Origin: Phycisphaeraceae bacterium
GTDB taxonomy: Bacteria; Planctomycetota; Phycisphaerae; Phycisphaerales; UBA1924
DNA: 64,000 nt
Direction: 5' to 3'
NCBI GenBank assembly: GCA_019636495.1
Contig: JAHBXL010000002.1
Location: forward strand, 1 to 64,000
The translations under genes and the position numbers were made by a program. How positions within the stretch are numbered: the stretch's first letter is position 1; each line of letters begins with the position of its first letter. The notes under the pieces are model-generated. The model ran no database searches. It worked only from the letters and a program-made list of their open reading frames with translations, and was not told where the DNA came from. This document shows positions 17,040-25,304 of the stretch, one piece after another.

Positions 17040-17624
17040 TCAACGGTTCGAGCGGGTCACGCCGACTGGAGACAGAAGCCCTGCACGCTCGGCAAGCAGG
17101 ATCGCGGCCATGCTCTTGGCATCGCGCAACTCGCCCGAGTCGATCATCGTCAGCACCTGCGCGACGGGGAGCGCGACGACCTCGATGGACTCGTCGTCCT
17201 CGAGGTCCTGCCCGACGTGCGACAGCCCGCGGGCAATGAACGCGTGCATGCGTTCATCGGTCAGCCCGGGAGTGGTGTAGAACCACCCAAGGGGCACGAT
17301 GGTTGCAGCGCGGTAGCCGGTCTCCTCCACGAGTTCGCGAGCCGCGCACGTTTCTGGCGGTTCCGGCGGCTCCATCGTCCCCGCGCAACACTCCCACAAC
17401 CGCTCGCCGACACTCACCCGGTGGTTGCGGATCAGCACGATCCGCCCGTCATCGAGCACTGGCACCACCACGACCGCGCCGGGATGGTGCACGTTCTCGC
17501 GCTGGGTCTCGCGCCCACGCTGACGCACCGTCAGGATCTCGAAGTCGAACTTCCGGCCCTTGTGGATGGTGCGGCGCGCGACGATGTTCGGGGCAGCATC
17601 CGTGCTGGAGGTGGGCGTGGTCAT
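17040..17624 (-). CDS. NUDIX hydrolase, ADP-ribose pyrophosphatase type
   Basis: It probably hydrolyses ADP-ribose or related nucleotide sugars. The 194-residue protein has the complete NUDIX box G-x5-E-x7-RELVEETG, starting at the Gly of CAGTMEPPEPPE. GWFYTTPGLTDERM is typical of the ADP-ribose pyrophosphatase branch. ATG 17624 is preferred over the longer frame. The sequence TATCAT (17633-17638, minus strand) ends 8 nt before it with no Shine-Dalgarno, so the message may be leaderless. It lies 35 nt upstream of the S2P-type gene. Confidence 0.9.
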   Translation of the reverse strand: MTTPTSSTDAAPNIVARRTIHKGRKFDFEILTVRQRGRETQRENVHHPGAVVVVPVLDDGRIVLIRNHRVSVGERLWECCAGTMEPPEPPETCAARELVEETGYRAATIVPLGWFYTTPGLTDERMHAFIARGLSHVGQDLEDDESIEVVALPVAQVLTMIDSGELRDAKSMAAILLAERAGLLSPVGVTRSNR

Positions 17625-17671
17625 CGCGGCGGATGATATCGCCGCGGGTACGCGGCACACTTCCCGGGCAT

Positions 17672-18091
17672 CTACAGCCCGCCGCGGGCGTGCAGACCCA
17701 GCAGCCACTGCTTGACGAGGTCGCTCGGTGGCAGGGCCTTCAACTTGAGATGGGTGACGTACAGACCGTCGCCGTCGTAGTCACACTTGGCCACGATCCC
17801 GCACAACGGCGTGGGCTGGTCGTCCACCAGGTGCACCGCCAGCAACAGTTCGCGGTCCGGGTAGCAGAGTTTGCGGGATCGAAACCACAGCGCTCCGCGG
17901 CTGATGTCGATCCCGCGGCCGTGCCACGACGCGCCGGGACGGCCCCTACCATCGAGTTCAGCAAGGTCGAGTTCGGCCTTGAAAGGGAAAACGCCTGCAA
18001 CGGGGCGAGGGTCGGGCGTATGACCCAGGCGGGGCGGCGCGGGTGCGGCGGGCGCATCCTTGGCGCGGCCTGTTGAGGCGGTCAGGGGCAT
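17672..18091 (-). CDS. Small PilZ-like domain protein
   Basis: The 139-residue protein has a low-complexity Ala/Pro N-terminus, then a beta-rich domain with GRGIDISRGALWFRSRK, resembling the D/NxSxxG motif of PilZ c-di-GMP receptors, and LLLAVHLVDD. An upstream RxxxR motif is not clear, so c-di-GMP binding is uncertain. ATG 18091 is chosen because the frame further upstream overlaps the divergent promoter region of the glycosyltransferase gene. It could regulate envelope or motility functions, but the sequence does not show which. Confidence 0.6.
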   Translation of the reverse strand: MPLTASTGRAKDAPAAPAPPRLGHTPDPRPVAGVFPFKAELDLAELDGRGRPGASWHGRGIDISRGALWFRSRKLCYPDRELLLAVHLVDDQPTPLCGIVAKCDYDGDGLYVTHLKLKALPPSDLVKQWLLGLHARGGL

Positions 18092-18314
18092 GGGGCCTCC
18101 GTTCAAACTCCGAAGCGCCGGCGGTGCGCCGTCGCGGCCGCTGACTATCGTTCGGCCGCGCTGTGTCCTGTACGCCCGGCGGCCCGGCAACCCCCCCATT
18201 TGCGGCCCCGGCCCGCACAACCGGCAGCAACCCAGCAGCCTTCTCGGACGCGCCGCCTCCGAACGTCCGAATGCCGTACAGGCCGTCCCGCACCCGGCAA
18301 GGCGACTCCGCTCC

Positions 18315-19172
18315 ATGGCCCCGCTCATCGCCATCGTCACCACACACACCACGCGGCATCTGCGCCGTTGCCTGCTCGGCGTCGCAACTCAATCGCGCAG
18401 GGCCGACCGAGTGCTGGTGACGTGCGATGGAGATGGATCGGAACTTCGCGATGCGGCAGCGACCGCCGCGGCGGAGTTCGGCCTGCCGCTCACGCTCATC
18501 CGACGCGCGCACGCGGGTGTCTCGCGGTCGGGCCAGGTGCGAAACAACGCGGTGCGTTCGCTGTCCGCCGATGCTGCGCCGGGGGACGCGCTGCTGGTCT
18601 TCCTCGATGGCGACATCTGCCCGGCCCCGGCGTGCTTTGCCGCGCACGAGAGACTGGCCCGCGCGGCCGATCTCGTGCTGGGATTCCGCATCGACCTGAC
18701 GGAGCAACAAACCGACACGTTTGACGAGTCGGCGCTGCGTGCCGGCCGCGACCCGGCGTTGATCACCGCCGAACAGGCCGACGAACTCAAGCAGCGACAG
18801 CAGCGATACCGTCGAGCGCTTCTGCTGCGGCGCATCGGGCTCGGCAAGCCCCACAAGCCCAAACTGCTCAGCGCGAACTTTTCCGTGCGTCTCCGCATGT
18901 TCATGCGAATCAACGGGTTCGACGAGTTGTACGAGAACTACGGGCAGGAAGACGACGACCTCGGCAACCGGCTCTATGCCGCGGGCACGCGCCCCGCTTT
19001 TGGGCTGGTCGCCGCGCGGGCATACCACCTCTGGCATCCCACCCGCGCCCCCGGCGAGTGGTCAGACTCTCCCAACGCCGCGAGATTCGCTCGCGGCGGG
19101 CCGGTCCGATGTGTTCAAGGACTCGAGAACCCCATGCCCCAGGGCGCGATCATCCGCACCGAGCACCCATGA
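18315..19172 (+). CDS. Family 2 glycosyltransferase
   Basis: A 285-residue GT-A fold enzyme. It starts PLIAIVTTHTTRHLRRCL, has the metal-binding DxD motif in FLDGDICP (Asp98, Asp100), and a C-terminal galactosyltransferase-like segment GFDELYENYGQEDDDLGNRL (201-220). No membrane helix is visible, so it probably acts in the cytoplasm on a lipid- or protein-linked glycan. The donor and acceptor cannot be deduced. The 223-nt gap to the divergent PilZ gene should hold both promoters. Its 3' end overlaps the convergent zinc-ribbon gene by 23 nt. Confidence 0.85.
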   Translation: MAPLIAIVTTHTTRHLRRCLLGVATQSRRADRVLVTCDGDGSELRDAAATAAAEFGLPLTLIRRAHAGVSRSGQVRNNAVRSLSADAAPGDALLVFLDGDICPAPACFAAHERLARAADLVLGFRIDLTEQQTDTFDESALRAGRDPALITAEQADELKQRQQRYRRALLLRRIGLGKPHKPKLLSANFSVRLRMFMRINGFDELYENYGQEDDDLGNRLYAAGTRPAFGLVAARAYHLWHPTRAPGEWSDSPNAARFARGGPVRCVQGLENPMPQGAIIRTEHP

Positions 19173-19455
19173 ACACCCGGCGTGCCGCGGCACACACCCC
19201 GCGCCATACGCGAACTGCAAGATGCGTGCGCTGCTCGAGCGCAGGCACTTCGGCCGCGAGTTGAACAATCCCGGGTATCAGGCCTTCTCGCTGCGCATAC
19301 GAAAGAGCCGGCCGTGCGTACAGGTCCTGGTCGCAGTTCGGACAGCAGAAAGCCGATTCCTCGGCGGGCAGTTGCAACTCCCATCCCGCGTAGCCGCAAC
19401 AAGGGCAGCATCGCGCGTGCATCCACGAACGGGTCTCGGCGCGGACCTGAGCCAC
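19150..19455 (-). CDS. Small zinc-ribbon protein
   Basis: A 101-residue protein with CPCCGY (C17, C19, C20) and CCPNC (C38, C41) forming a likely zinc ribbon about 20 residues across, followed by an amphipathic helix region with no known domain. It starts with GTG at 19455. A strong promoter (TTGAAC, 16 nt, TATATT) ends 7 nt before that codon, so the transcript should be leaderless. Cys spacing and an independent promoter argue that it is real despite overlapping the 3' end of the glycosyltransferase gene on the other strand. Confidence 0.7.
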   Translation of the reverse strand: MAQVRAETRSWMHARCCPCCGYAGWELQLPAEESAFCCPNCDQDLYARPALSYAQREGLIPGIVQLAAEVPALEQRTHLAVRVWRGVCAAARRVFMGARCG

Positions 19456-19462
19456 GTCGCCG

Positions 19463-19490
19463 AATATACCACGTTGGCCGATAGGTTCAA
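19463..19490 (-). promoter_or_regulatory. Strong predicted leaderless promoter
   Basis: On the minus strand, TTGAAC (19490-19485), a 16-nt spacer and TATATT (19468-19463). Seven nucleotides separate the -10 box from the GTG at 19455, placing transcription start on the start codon. It is among the clearest promoters in the window. Confidence 0.75.
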
Positions 19491-19563
19491 GCCCCCGAAC
19501 AGAGGCGAAATCTGAGGGTTGGCCCGGTAACCCGCGCGACTTGTCGATTGACGGGAGACGAGT

Positions 19564-20430
19564 TCAGGCGGCCTTCAAGCCCAGCCGCGACTGCCGACGC
19601 TGCAACTCGTGCAGGTACTCGCCGAACAGGTCCGCGACGAACTGCCGATGCCCCGGGTTCGCGGCGAAATCAAAGGCCAGACCGAGGTAGAGACTCTGGG
19701 TTGAATCGATATGGCTGTGCGCGATCCGCGCTGTCACGGCCACCGGCTCGGGGATCAGCGGCCGTAGATCCATGCGGATCCAGAGGTACGGCCTCGCCGT
19801 CGCGGTCTGAATGTCCTCGTGATTCACCAGCAGCCCCAGCCCGCCGCCGGAGAGGTTCAGCAGCCGCGATGTGAACGCCGGTCCCACATCGGGCAACAGG
19901 ATGTTTTCCGTTGACTCGCCCGCCTCGGTGGTGGCCGGCCCGTCGCCCTCCATCATGTCGGTGATTCGGATGCGGTTGGCCGTTTCCGCCGCGATCACGC
20001 TCAGCGGGTCGTTCAGCGGCCAGCACTGCACGGCGGGAAGGCGCAGTTCGGCCGTCGAGATGCGGAAGAAGCCGCGGCGGGTGCACCGCTCCACGAGTTC
20101 GGGCATCTTCAGCACCAGGCGGTCGCCATCGGGCCCGGGTTTCACGGCCAGCACGCGCGTGTGAAACATCCATCGGTTCTGGCCGACGGTCATCGCCCCG
20201 ATGAGTTCGACGCCCGGGCGAATGTCTACACCCTCGCCGAAGACCGCCGGTTGCTCGACGACGATCGCGTCGTCGCTCAGGGCCAGCATGCGGACGCGCC
20301 AGACCACGTCTGCACCCTCCTCGGCCCGGCCCGAAGCGGGGCGCACGGAGATCTCCAGCGCGCCGTTGCGCTCGTACAGACGGTGCATCTGGTCACGCCA
20401 GAGTTCGGTGCGGGATCGTGAGGCCGGCAC
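19564..20430 (-). CDS. PilZ domain protein, YcgR-like architecture
   Basis: A 288-residue protein. The N-terminal half is a beta-barrel-like YcgR-N type domain (EGVDIRPGVELIGAMT). The C-terminal half is PilZ, with an Arg-rich switch RCTRRGFFRIST and NLSGGGLGLLV. YcgR-type proteins bind c-di-GMP and control motility or envelope processes. The start is GTG at 20430 with AGAGGA 6 nt upstream; the open frame continues far upstream but over the transglutaminase gene's DNA. It follows the transglutaminase gene by 133 nt on the same strand. Confidence 0.78.
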   Translation of the reverse strand: MPASRSRTELWRDQMHRLYERNGALEISVRPASGRAEEGADVVWRVRMLALSDDAIVVEQPAVFGEGVDIRPGVELIGAMTVGQNRWMFHTRVLAVKPGPDGDRLVLKMPELVERCTRRGFFRISTAELRLPAVQCWPLNDPLSVIAAETANRIRITDMMEGDGPATTEAGESTENILLPDVGPAFTSRLLNLSGGGLGLLVNHEDIQTATARPYLWIRMDLRPLIPEPVAVTARIAHSHIDSTQSLYLGLAFDFAANPGHRQFVADLFGEYLHELQRRQSRLGLKAA

Positions 20431-20563
20431 GAATGGTCCTCTCGGATGGATGTTCGGATTCGAGGGCGCAGACAGCACGCCTGCCACCGGACATCGGCCC
20501 GCCCATACGCACGTCTGAACCGCATGCGCCCCCCGCAGGCGGACCATGCGCGCCGAGGTCGGT

Positions 20564-22834
20564 TTATGCCGGTGGCGCGAATTTCGACGCCCGACCGTGC
20601 CGCCGCAGACGCACCGCGGCCTCCAGCCGCTGCAACTCCGCCGCGGCACGCTCCACGTCCGAATCGCTGAGCCGCTCGCGCCCGAAGCGCACCCGCTCGT
20701 ACATTCCCGCCAGTGTTCCCAGCGGCTCGCCGATTTCGGGAACCCTCCGGCGCAGCACCGCGGCGTGCGCCGGGCCCGACCGGCCACGCGGCTTGCCCAG
20801 CCCTGCCCGCTCGATCCTTCGGAGCGCACGCGGGTAGAACCTGGCCGCGACAAGAAGCCCACGCATTTCCTCGTCGAGCGCCGCATTGCCGCTCCGCCAA
20901 CGGGCCGCCGCGCCCAGACGCTTCCGCGCCAGGTACACAATCCCGCCAAGCACAAACGCGACCGCGCCCCACCATGCCAGCCGCCCCGCCAGGCTGACCG
21001 CGTCGTCCCCCGAGATGAGCCCGAGATTGCGCCCGGCCCGGCGTACCGCCTTGCGCGCCCGCTCCATCGCCTGTTGCAGAGATCCCGACTGCTCGTCGTA
21101 CGGCCTGAACAACCGTGTCTGCCGGGAACTGTCAAACGTCACAACGGCCTCGTTCCAGTTGAACTCGATGAGGTCGTACCACGACTTGAGCCGCGCCAGC
21201 ACGCCGCGCGAGGGCGCGTGAATCCGCTCGATGTCCCCGGGTGGCGAGGGGTCCATCGTCAGCCAGCGCCCCGGGCCGATGCGCACCTCGGCCCAGGCGT
21301 GCGCGTTGGACTCGCGCACCGTGTACTGCCCCGTCATCGCGTTGAACTCCGTCGCCACATACCCCGCCACGATCCGCGCGGGAATGCCCACGCTCTGGCA
21401 CATCGCCACCATCGCCGAGGCGAAGTATTCGCAGTGGCCTCGCCTGGTGTCGAACAGGAACATCTCGATCGGGTCCTGCCCCTCCCGCGGCAGCGTCATC
21501 TGCAGCGTGTACGCGTAGTTCGTCCGCAGAAAATCCCGCAGGATGCTCGCGGCCTGCCGCGGCTCGGCGCCGCGCAGCGGGTCGGCCGGGTCGGGCTCGG
21601 CTGCGCCGGGCGTCAGCCGTTCCGCAAGGACGCGCCGCGCCAGGTCGGAAATGGGCCCGGTCGCAAAGTCGCCGCCCGCCCGTCCGCGGTCGTCGTCGAT
21701 CGAATCGGTGTCGGTCAGCGCGGATTCGACCGCGTAACTCCGCCGCCCCGACCACCGCTGGCTGCTCTCGGACTGCTTGATCGTCAGGTCGCTCCGCAGG
21801 GTCGCCACCTGCACCGGGTGTTGAAACGTCACCGACGTCGGCCGCCACAGCGCGAACACGTAGTCGTCCCCGCCGCGGATCCGCGCCCTCATCTGCACCG
21901 TCTGAAACACCAACGATGGTCGCGGGCCTGGCGCGTCCAGAAGCACCCTGTCGCCGACATCCGCCGGTTTCGAGACACGGTTCGCCTCGCTGGAGTTGAT
22001 CCATATGCCGCGCCGGTCATAGGTATCTCTCGTCGCGCCGCGAAAGTACAACGGACGAGACGGATCCCCGATGTTCCGCCCGTCACCATCAGTCACCGTC
22101 ACCTCGAACACCGGCGTGGGTCGCTCGTTCAGGTTCCCCTGTTGGCCCAGGCGGATGTTGTCCGTGAATCCCACCTCCGCCCGCGGCACAGCGCCGAAGG
22201 TCCCCAGCCAGTCATTGCCCACGCCGCGCGGGGCCGCCAGAAACACCGCCGCGGCCAGCAGTCCTGCGCACACAACCGATGCGCCGACAGCCCGGCGAAG
22301 GTCGGCCCACATGGCCCGGCCGGTCATGACCGTCACGCCCGCACCCAGGTCGCGGCCGCTGGCCACTTCCATCCGCATCGCGGTGGTCACCGCCAGCGGC
22401 GTATACGCCGCGAGCAGCACGCCCACCGCCAGCGAGTTGCTTGTCAGCACCGCCGCGATCGCCGTGAACACGCTCAGGCCCAGCAGTTGCGACTCGTCCC
22501 GCGTCGTGCGTCGATCAAACAGTTTGATCAGTTGCACATAGGTGAGAAACGCGCCGAGGTTCGAGACCAGCGGCGTCCCATCCCGCATCACCGTCGCGCT
22601 CGCCAGCGCCGAGGCAATCGCCAGAAACACCAGCGCGCTCACAACCCATCGCGGCAACGCCCACGGCCCCGAGTCCGGCCGCGCCGGATCGGGCCGACCC
22701 GCCAGGTACGCCACCGCCGGGCCCGCGACGCCCAGCAGCATCAGGAACACCGCCCCATCCGCAACGGCAAACGCGAGGACGCCGACCGCCACCGTCCAGC
22801 ACATCGCCGTGTTCAGTTTCCCGCCGATGTTCAC
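20564..22834 (-). CDS. Membrane transglutaminase-like protein (TgpA/DUF3488 type)
   Basis: A 756-residue protein with about six N-terminal membrane helices (residues 10-205) and a large extracytoplasmic region. It contains a transglutaminase-like papain-fold domain with the full triad: Cys468 (RRGHCEYFASAM), His512 (SNAHAWAEV) and Asp528 (MDPSP). One more helix follows at about 620, then a cytoplasmic tail. Such proteins commonly pair with a DUF58 protein and a MoxR ATPase in an envelope-associated system. The DUF58 gene overlaps its start (ATGA), but no MoxR gene is next to it here. The substrate is unknown. Confidence 0.9.
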   Translation of the reverse strand: MNIGGKLNTAMCWTVAVGVLAFAVADGAVFLMLLGVAGPAVAYLAGRPDPARPDSGPWALPRWVVSALVFLAIASALASATVMRDGTPLVSNLGAFLTYVQLIKLFDRRTTRDESQLLGLSVFTAIAAVLTSNSLAVGVLLAAYTPLAVTTAMRMEVASGRDLGAGVTVMTGRAMWADLRRAVGASVVCAGLLAAAVFLAAPRGVGNDWLGTFGAVPRAEVGFTDNIRLGQQGNLNERPTPVFEVTVTDGDGRNIGDPSRPLYFRGATRDTYDRRGIWINSSEANRVSKPADVGDRVLLDAPGPRPSLVFQTVQMRARIRGGDDYVFALWRPTSVTFQHPVQVATLRSDLTIKQSESSQRWSGRRSYAVESALTDTDSIDDDRGRAGGDFATGPISDLARRVLAERLTPGAAEPDPADPLRGAEPRQAASILRDFLRTNYAYTLQMTLPREGQDPIEMFLFDTRRGHCEYFASAMVAMCQSVGIPARIVAGYVATEFNAMTGQYTVRESNAHAWAEVRIGPGRWLTMDPSPPGDIERIHAPSRGVLARLKSWYDLIEFNWNEAVVTFDSSRQTRLFRPYDEQSGSLQQAMERARKAVRRAGRNLGLISGDDAVSLAGRLAWWGAVAFVLGGIVYLARKRLGAAARWRSGNAALDEEMRGLLVAARFYPRALRRIERAGLGKPRGRSGPAHAAVLRRRVPEIGEPLGTLAGMYERVRFGRERLSDSDVERAAAELQRLEAAVRLRRHGRASKFAPPA

Positions 22835-24045
22835 GCGGAGCCTCCCCCCGCGGCCGTCCCGACCTCCGACCCCGCCTCTTCGCTCGAGATGTGCAATGGG
22901 CCGCCCGCGCCGGGGCCAAACGTCCGGTCCACCGCACCCGCATGCACGACGACCACCAGTGCGCCCGGCGCCGCGGCCGCCGCCGGAAATCGCCCGTCAT
23001 CGGCCGAGGCCCGCAGCGCGGGCAGGTGCAGCATGCCCAGTTCCCGCGCGCATGCCAGCACCGCGGCCTGGCCCGTCAACGGACGAAGCAGCACGCCCGC
23101 GCGCGGCGCGGCCAGGCCGATGCTCAGGCCCTGCTCGGCCGCATCTTCGACGAGCCCGGTGGCGAGCGAGATTGCACGTTCATTGTCCTCCGCGCCCGCG
23201 CTCTCGGGGTTCAGTCGAAGAACGACCCAAAGCCGCGCCGGCGCGGGCGATGCATTCTGCCTCACCAGAAGACCCGTGCCCGAGGCGACCGTTTCCATCC
23301 GCCGCGCCGAGGCACGCCACGCGATCGCGCGGGGGCTGTCGCCCTCGACATACTCGCGCAGCGCGAAGAACTCGTCGCCGGGCCCCTGCCGGCGCGAGGC
23401 AATCGCCGCGTCCCCCGCTCGCCCGAGACGGTCCCGGGCACGTGCGGGCGGCTCGGCACGCCGCGGCGTGACGACCACTTCCTCCGGCAGCGGAAACTCC
23501 ATGGTCTTGCGGATCAGGCCGAACGGGAAACTGGATATGACGCGCACACCTTCGAACCGGACAAGCCCGCGACGACGCGCCAGCACCGGCACTCGCGCCG
23601 AAACCGCCTCCCGCGGTCCGACGTGCGCGACGAATACCCGCGGGCGGTCGCAATGCTCGGTCCACGGCGATGCCGCCTGCGCGGGCCTGCGCCACCACAC
23701 CCGCGCGGGCTCGATCTCCTCGATGCGCATCGCGAACGCGGGCACGACGCTGTTCCGGTTGCGCACCGTATAGGACAGCACCAGCGTGTGCCCGGCACGT
23801 GCATCGCCGAGCGCGCGGCGCTCCACCTCCAGCCCCATCAGCATCGTGCCGCTCAGCACGCCCGAAACCACCAGCGTCGCCAGCGCGAAGCCGAACGCCC
23901 AGAACAGCAGGTTGTTCTGGCTGTTGAACGCCCCGACAGCGATCAGCACCGTCACCAGCATGTAGACATACGCCGGCGTGCGCAGGTGGTAGCGCCGACG
24001 CACCCGCGTCGGACGGCGCGATGAATGTGACCGTCCCGCGGCCAT
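22831..24045 (-). CDS. DUF58 domain protein
   Basis: A 404-residue protein with two membrane helices near the N-terminus (about 25-65) and a DUF58 domain containing GDEFFALREYVEGDSPRAIAWRASAR, the family signature. A VWA-like tail region follows. It is the usual partner of the transglutaminase gene, whose start it overlaps. ATG 24045 is preferred to the longer frame at 24129 because the latter would run through the terminator hairpin of the preceding gene. TAGCGT (24059-24054) ends 8 nt before ATG 24045. Confidence 0.9.
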   Translation of the reverse strand: MAAGRSHSSRRPTRVRRRYHLRTPAYVYMLVTVLIAVGAFNSQNNLLFWAFGFALATLVVSGVLSGTMLMGLEVERRALGDARAGHTLVLSYTVRNRNSVVPAFAMRIEEIEPARVWWRRPAQAASPWTEHCDRPRVFVAHVGPREAVSARVPVLARRRGLVRFEGVRVISSFPFGLIRKTMEFPLPEEVVVTPRRAEPPARARDRLGRAGDAAIASRRQGPGDEFFALREYVEGDSPRAIAWRASARRMETVASGTGLLVRQNASPAPARLWVVLRLNPESAGAEDNERAISLATGLVEDAAEQGLSIGLAAPRAGVLLRPLTGQAAVLACARELGMLHLPALRASADDGRFPAAAAAPGALVVVVHAGAVDRTFGPGAGGPLHISSEEAGSEVGTAAGGGSA

Positions 24046-24104
24046 GCCACCCAACGCTACGCGTCCGAACGGGCGCGAGTTGCGGCGACCATCGTCCCGC
24101 CCGA

Positions 24105-24139
24105 CCAAAACGACAACCGGGACCGACATGGTCCCGGTT
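24105..24139 (-). terminator. Rho-independent terminator after the dockerin-like gene
   Basis: A perfect 11-bp stem, CAACCGGGACC pairing with GGTCCCGGTTG around a 5-nt loop (24113-24139), is followed on the minus strand by TCGTTTT. It ends transcription from the gene at 24184-25053 before the DUF58 gene. Confidence 0.8.
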
Positions 24140-24183
24140 GCCGTAGTGTGCCCGGTCTCGCGACCGGTATGAGAGGTCGTGGC

Positions 24184-25053
24184 TCAGGCATCGCAGCCGG
24201 CGAACCAGCAGGTCAGGAACGCGAAGATGTCGTCCACGCCGATGCCGCCGCCGTTGAAGTCGGCACGGGGGTCGTTGGCGAACCACAGCGTCAGATACGC
24301 GAAAATGTCCGTCACGCCAAGGCCGCCGCCGTCGATGTCGCACGGACACGTCGTTCCGCCGAACGCCTCGACCTTGATGTTGTCAGCGCCGAACTCGATC
24401 CCGCTGAAGGTGTAGAAGTACCCCGGCTCGAACGTGCTGATCCGTACCTGTGTCACATTTTGCAGCACGCTGCGGAACGTGCGTCCCGCCGGCAGCCTGG
24501 GTTCGAAGGTCACCGGGTCCTCGTCGCCCGTGCCGCTCCAGCCCTCGGGCATCTCGCTGCCCGCCGGGACCGGGATCGTCATCTCGTAGTGCACCCACCC
24601 ATCATCCATCGAGGGCATCGGCAGGCCGCGGAACCACACGCTGACATTGTCTTCCCAGTTCTCAGGGTCGCCCTCGTCGTGCAGTTCGAGGATGATCGGA
24701 CGCGACTCGGGGTCGATCGGATCGCCGAAGAAGTTGATGAACAGGAAGTTCCGCAGGTCGAACGAAACCCGCAGGCTCGCGTGCTGCGTCAGGTCGCCCA
24801 GCAGACCCGACGAGGGGTTGTCGGTGCTCAGCACCACGCCCCAGTAGGCCTCGGGCGGAAGGTGCAGGCACCACGAATCCAGCGAGCGCCAATCATCCAT
24901 CAACTCCTGATTGCCGTTCATGTACCAGATGACATCGCCGTCGTTGTCACAGTTCTCAAACGAGAGAACCTGCTGCGCCGATGCCGCGCTGGCCACCATC
25001 GCGGCCATCGCCCCGCCGACCATCCAAGCCATCCGTCCCGTTCGCTTGCTCAT
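24184..25053 (-). CDS. Secreted protein with C-terminal dockerin-like repeats
   Basis: A 289-residue exported protein. The signal peptide ends VASAASA-QQ (about residue 26). The middle is a beta-sandwich-like domain (ASLRVSFDLRNFLFINFFG...), similar in style to laminin-type or carbohydrate-binding modules but not identified. The end is two EF-hand/dockerin-like repeats, CDIDGGGLGVTDIFAYL..WFAN and DFNGGGIGVDDIFAFL..WFAGC. ATG 25053 has AAGGAG 8 nt upstream. It is monocistronic, with its own terminator. The tail may anchor or sort the protein at the cell surface, by analogy with other copies in the window. Confidence 0.85.
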   Translation of the reverse strand: MSKRTGRMAWMVGGAMAAMVASAASAQQVLSFENCDNDGDVIWYMNGNQELMDDWRSLDSWCLHLPPEAYWGVVLSTDNPSSGLLGDLTQHASLRVSFDLRNFLFINFFGDPIDPESRPIILELHDEGDPENWEDNVSVWFRGLPMPSMDDGWVHYEMTIPVPAGSEMPEGWSGTGDEDPVTFEPRLPAGRTFRSVLQNVTQVRISTFEPGYFYTFSGIEFGADNIKVEAFGGTTCPCDIDGGGLGVTDIFAYLTLWFANDPRADFNGGGIGVDDIFAFLTCWFAGCDA

Positions 25054-25191
25054 CTCGATGCTCCTTGGTGTTCCGCACGTGCGGCCGTGCCGCAGTCCGG
25101 GTGTGTGTGCCACGCCACGGGCCGTCTCCGTGTCAGCCGGGCGGCTCGCCCGGCCCGCGGCCGCCGTCTTGTACGTAAAACACCATAGCAC

Positions 25192-25206
25192 AGTTTCCGG
25201 GAAACT
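25192..25206. promoter_or_regulatory. Operator-like palindrome AGTTTCC-G-GGAAACT
   Basis: A perfect 7-bp inverted repeat with a one-base centre lies in a locally AT-rich 251-nt divergent intergenic region (25054-25304), about 45 nt upstream of TATGCT (25249-25254). It could bind a dimeric regulator acting on either flanking gene. Confidence 0.45.
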
Positions 25207-25304
25207 TCCAAGATTTTTTGATCCACGCTGATTTTTCTCCCGAATCGTGGTATGCTCTGGTCGTCCCTCGCCCCGAATCGGCCCACTCAACACCATCTGA
25301 GCCA

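Noticed and set aside
18315..18330. Leaderless promoter before the glycosyltransferase at 18315
   Set aside because: The only similar box (TACAGG near 18277) is more than 30 nt upstream of the ATG and does not match TANNNT.
20546..23773. A 1075-codon plus-strand open frame
   Set aside because: It is antisense to the transglutaminase and DUF58 genes, both with complete catalytic or signature motifs.
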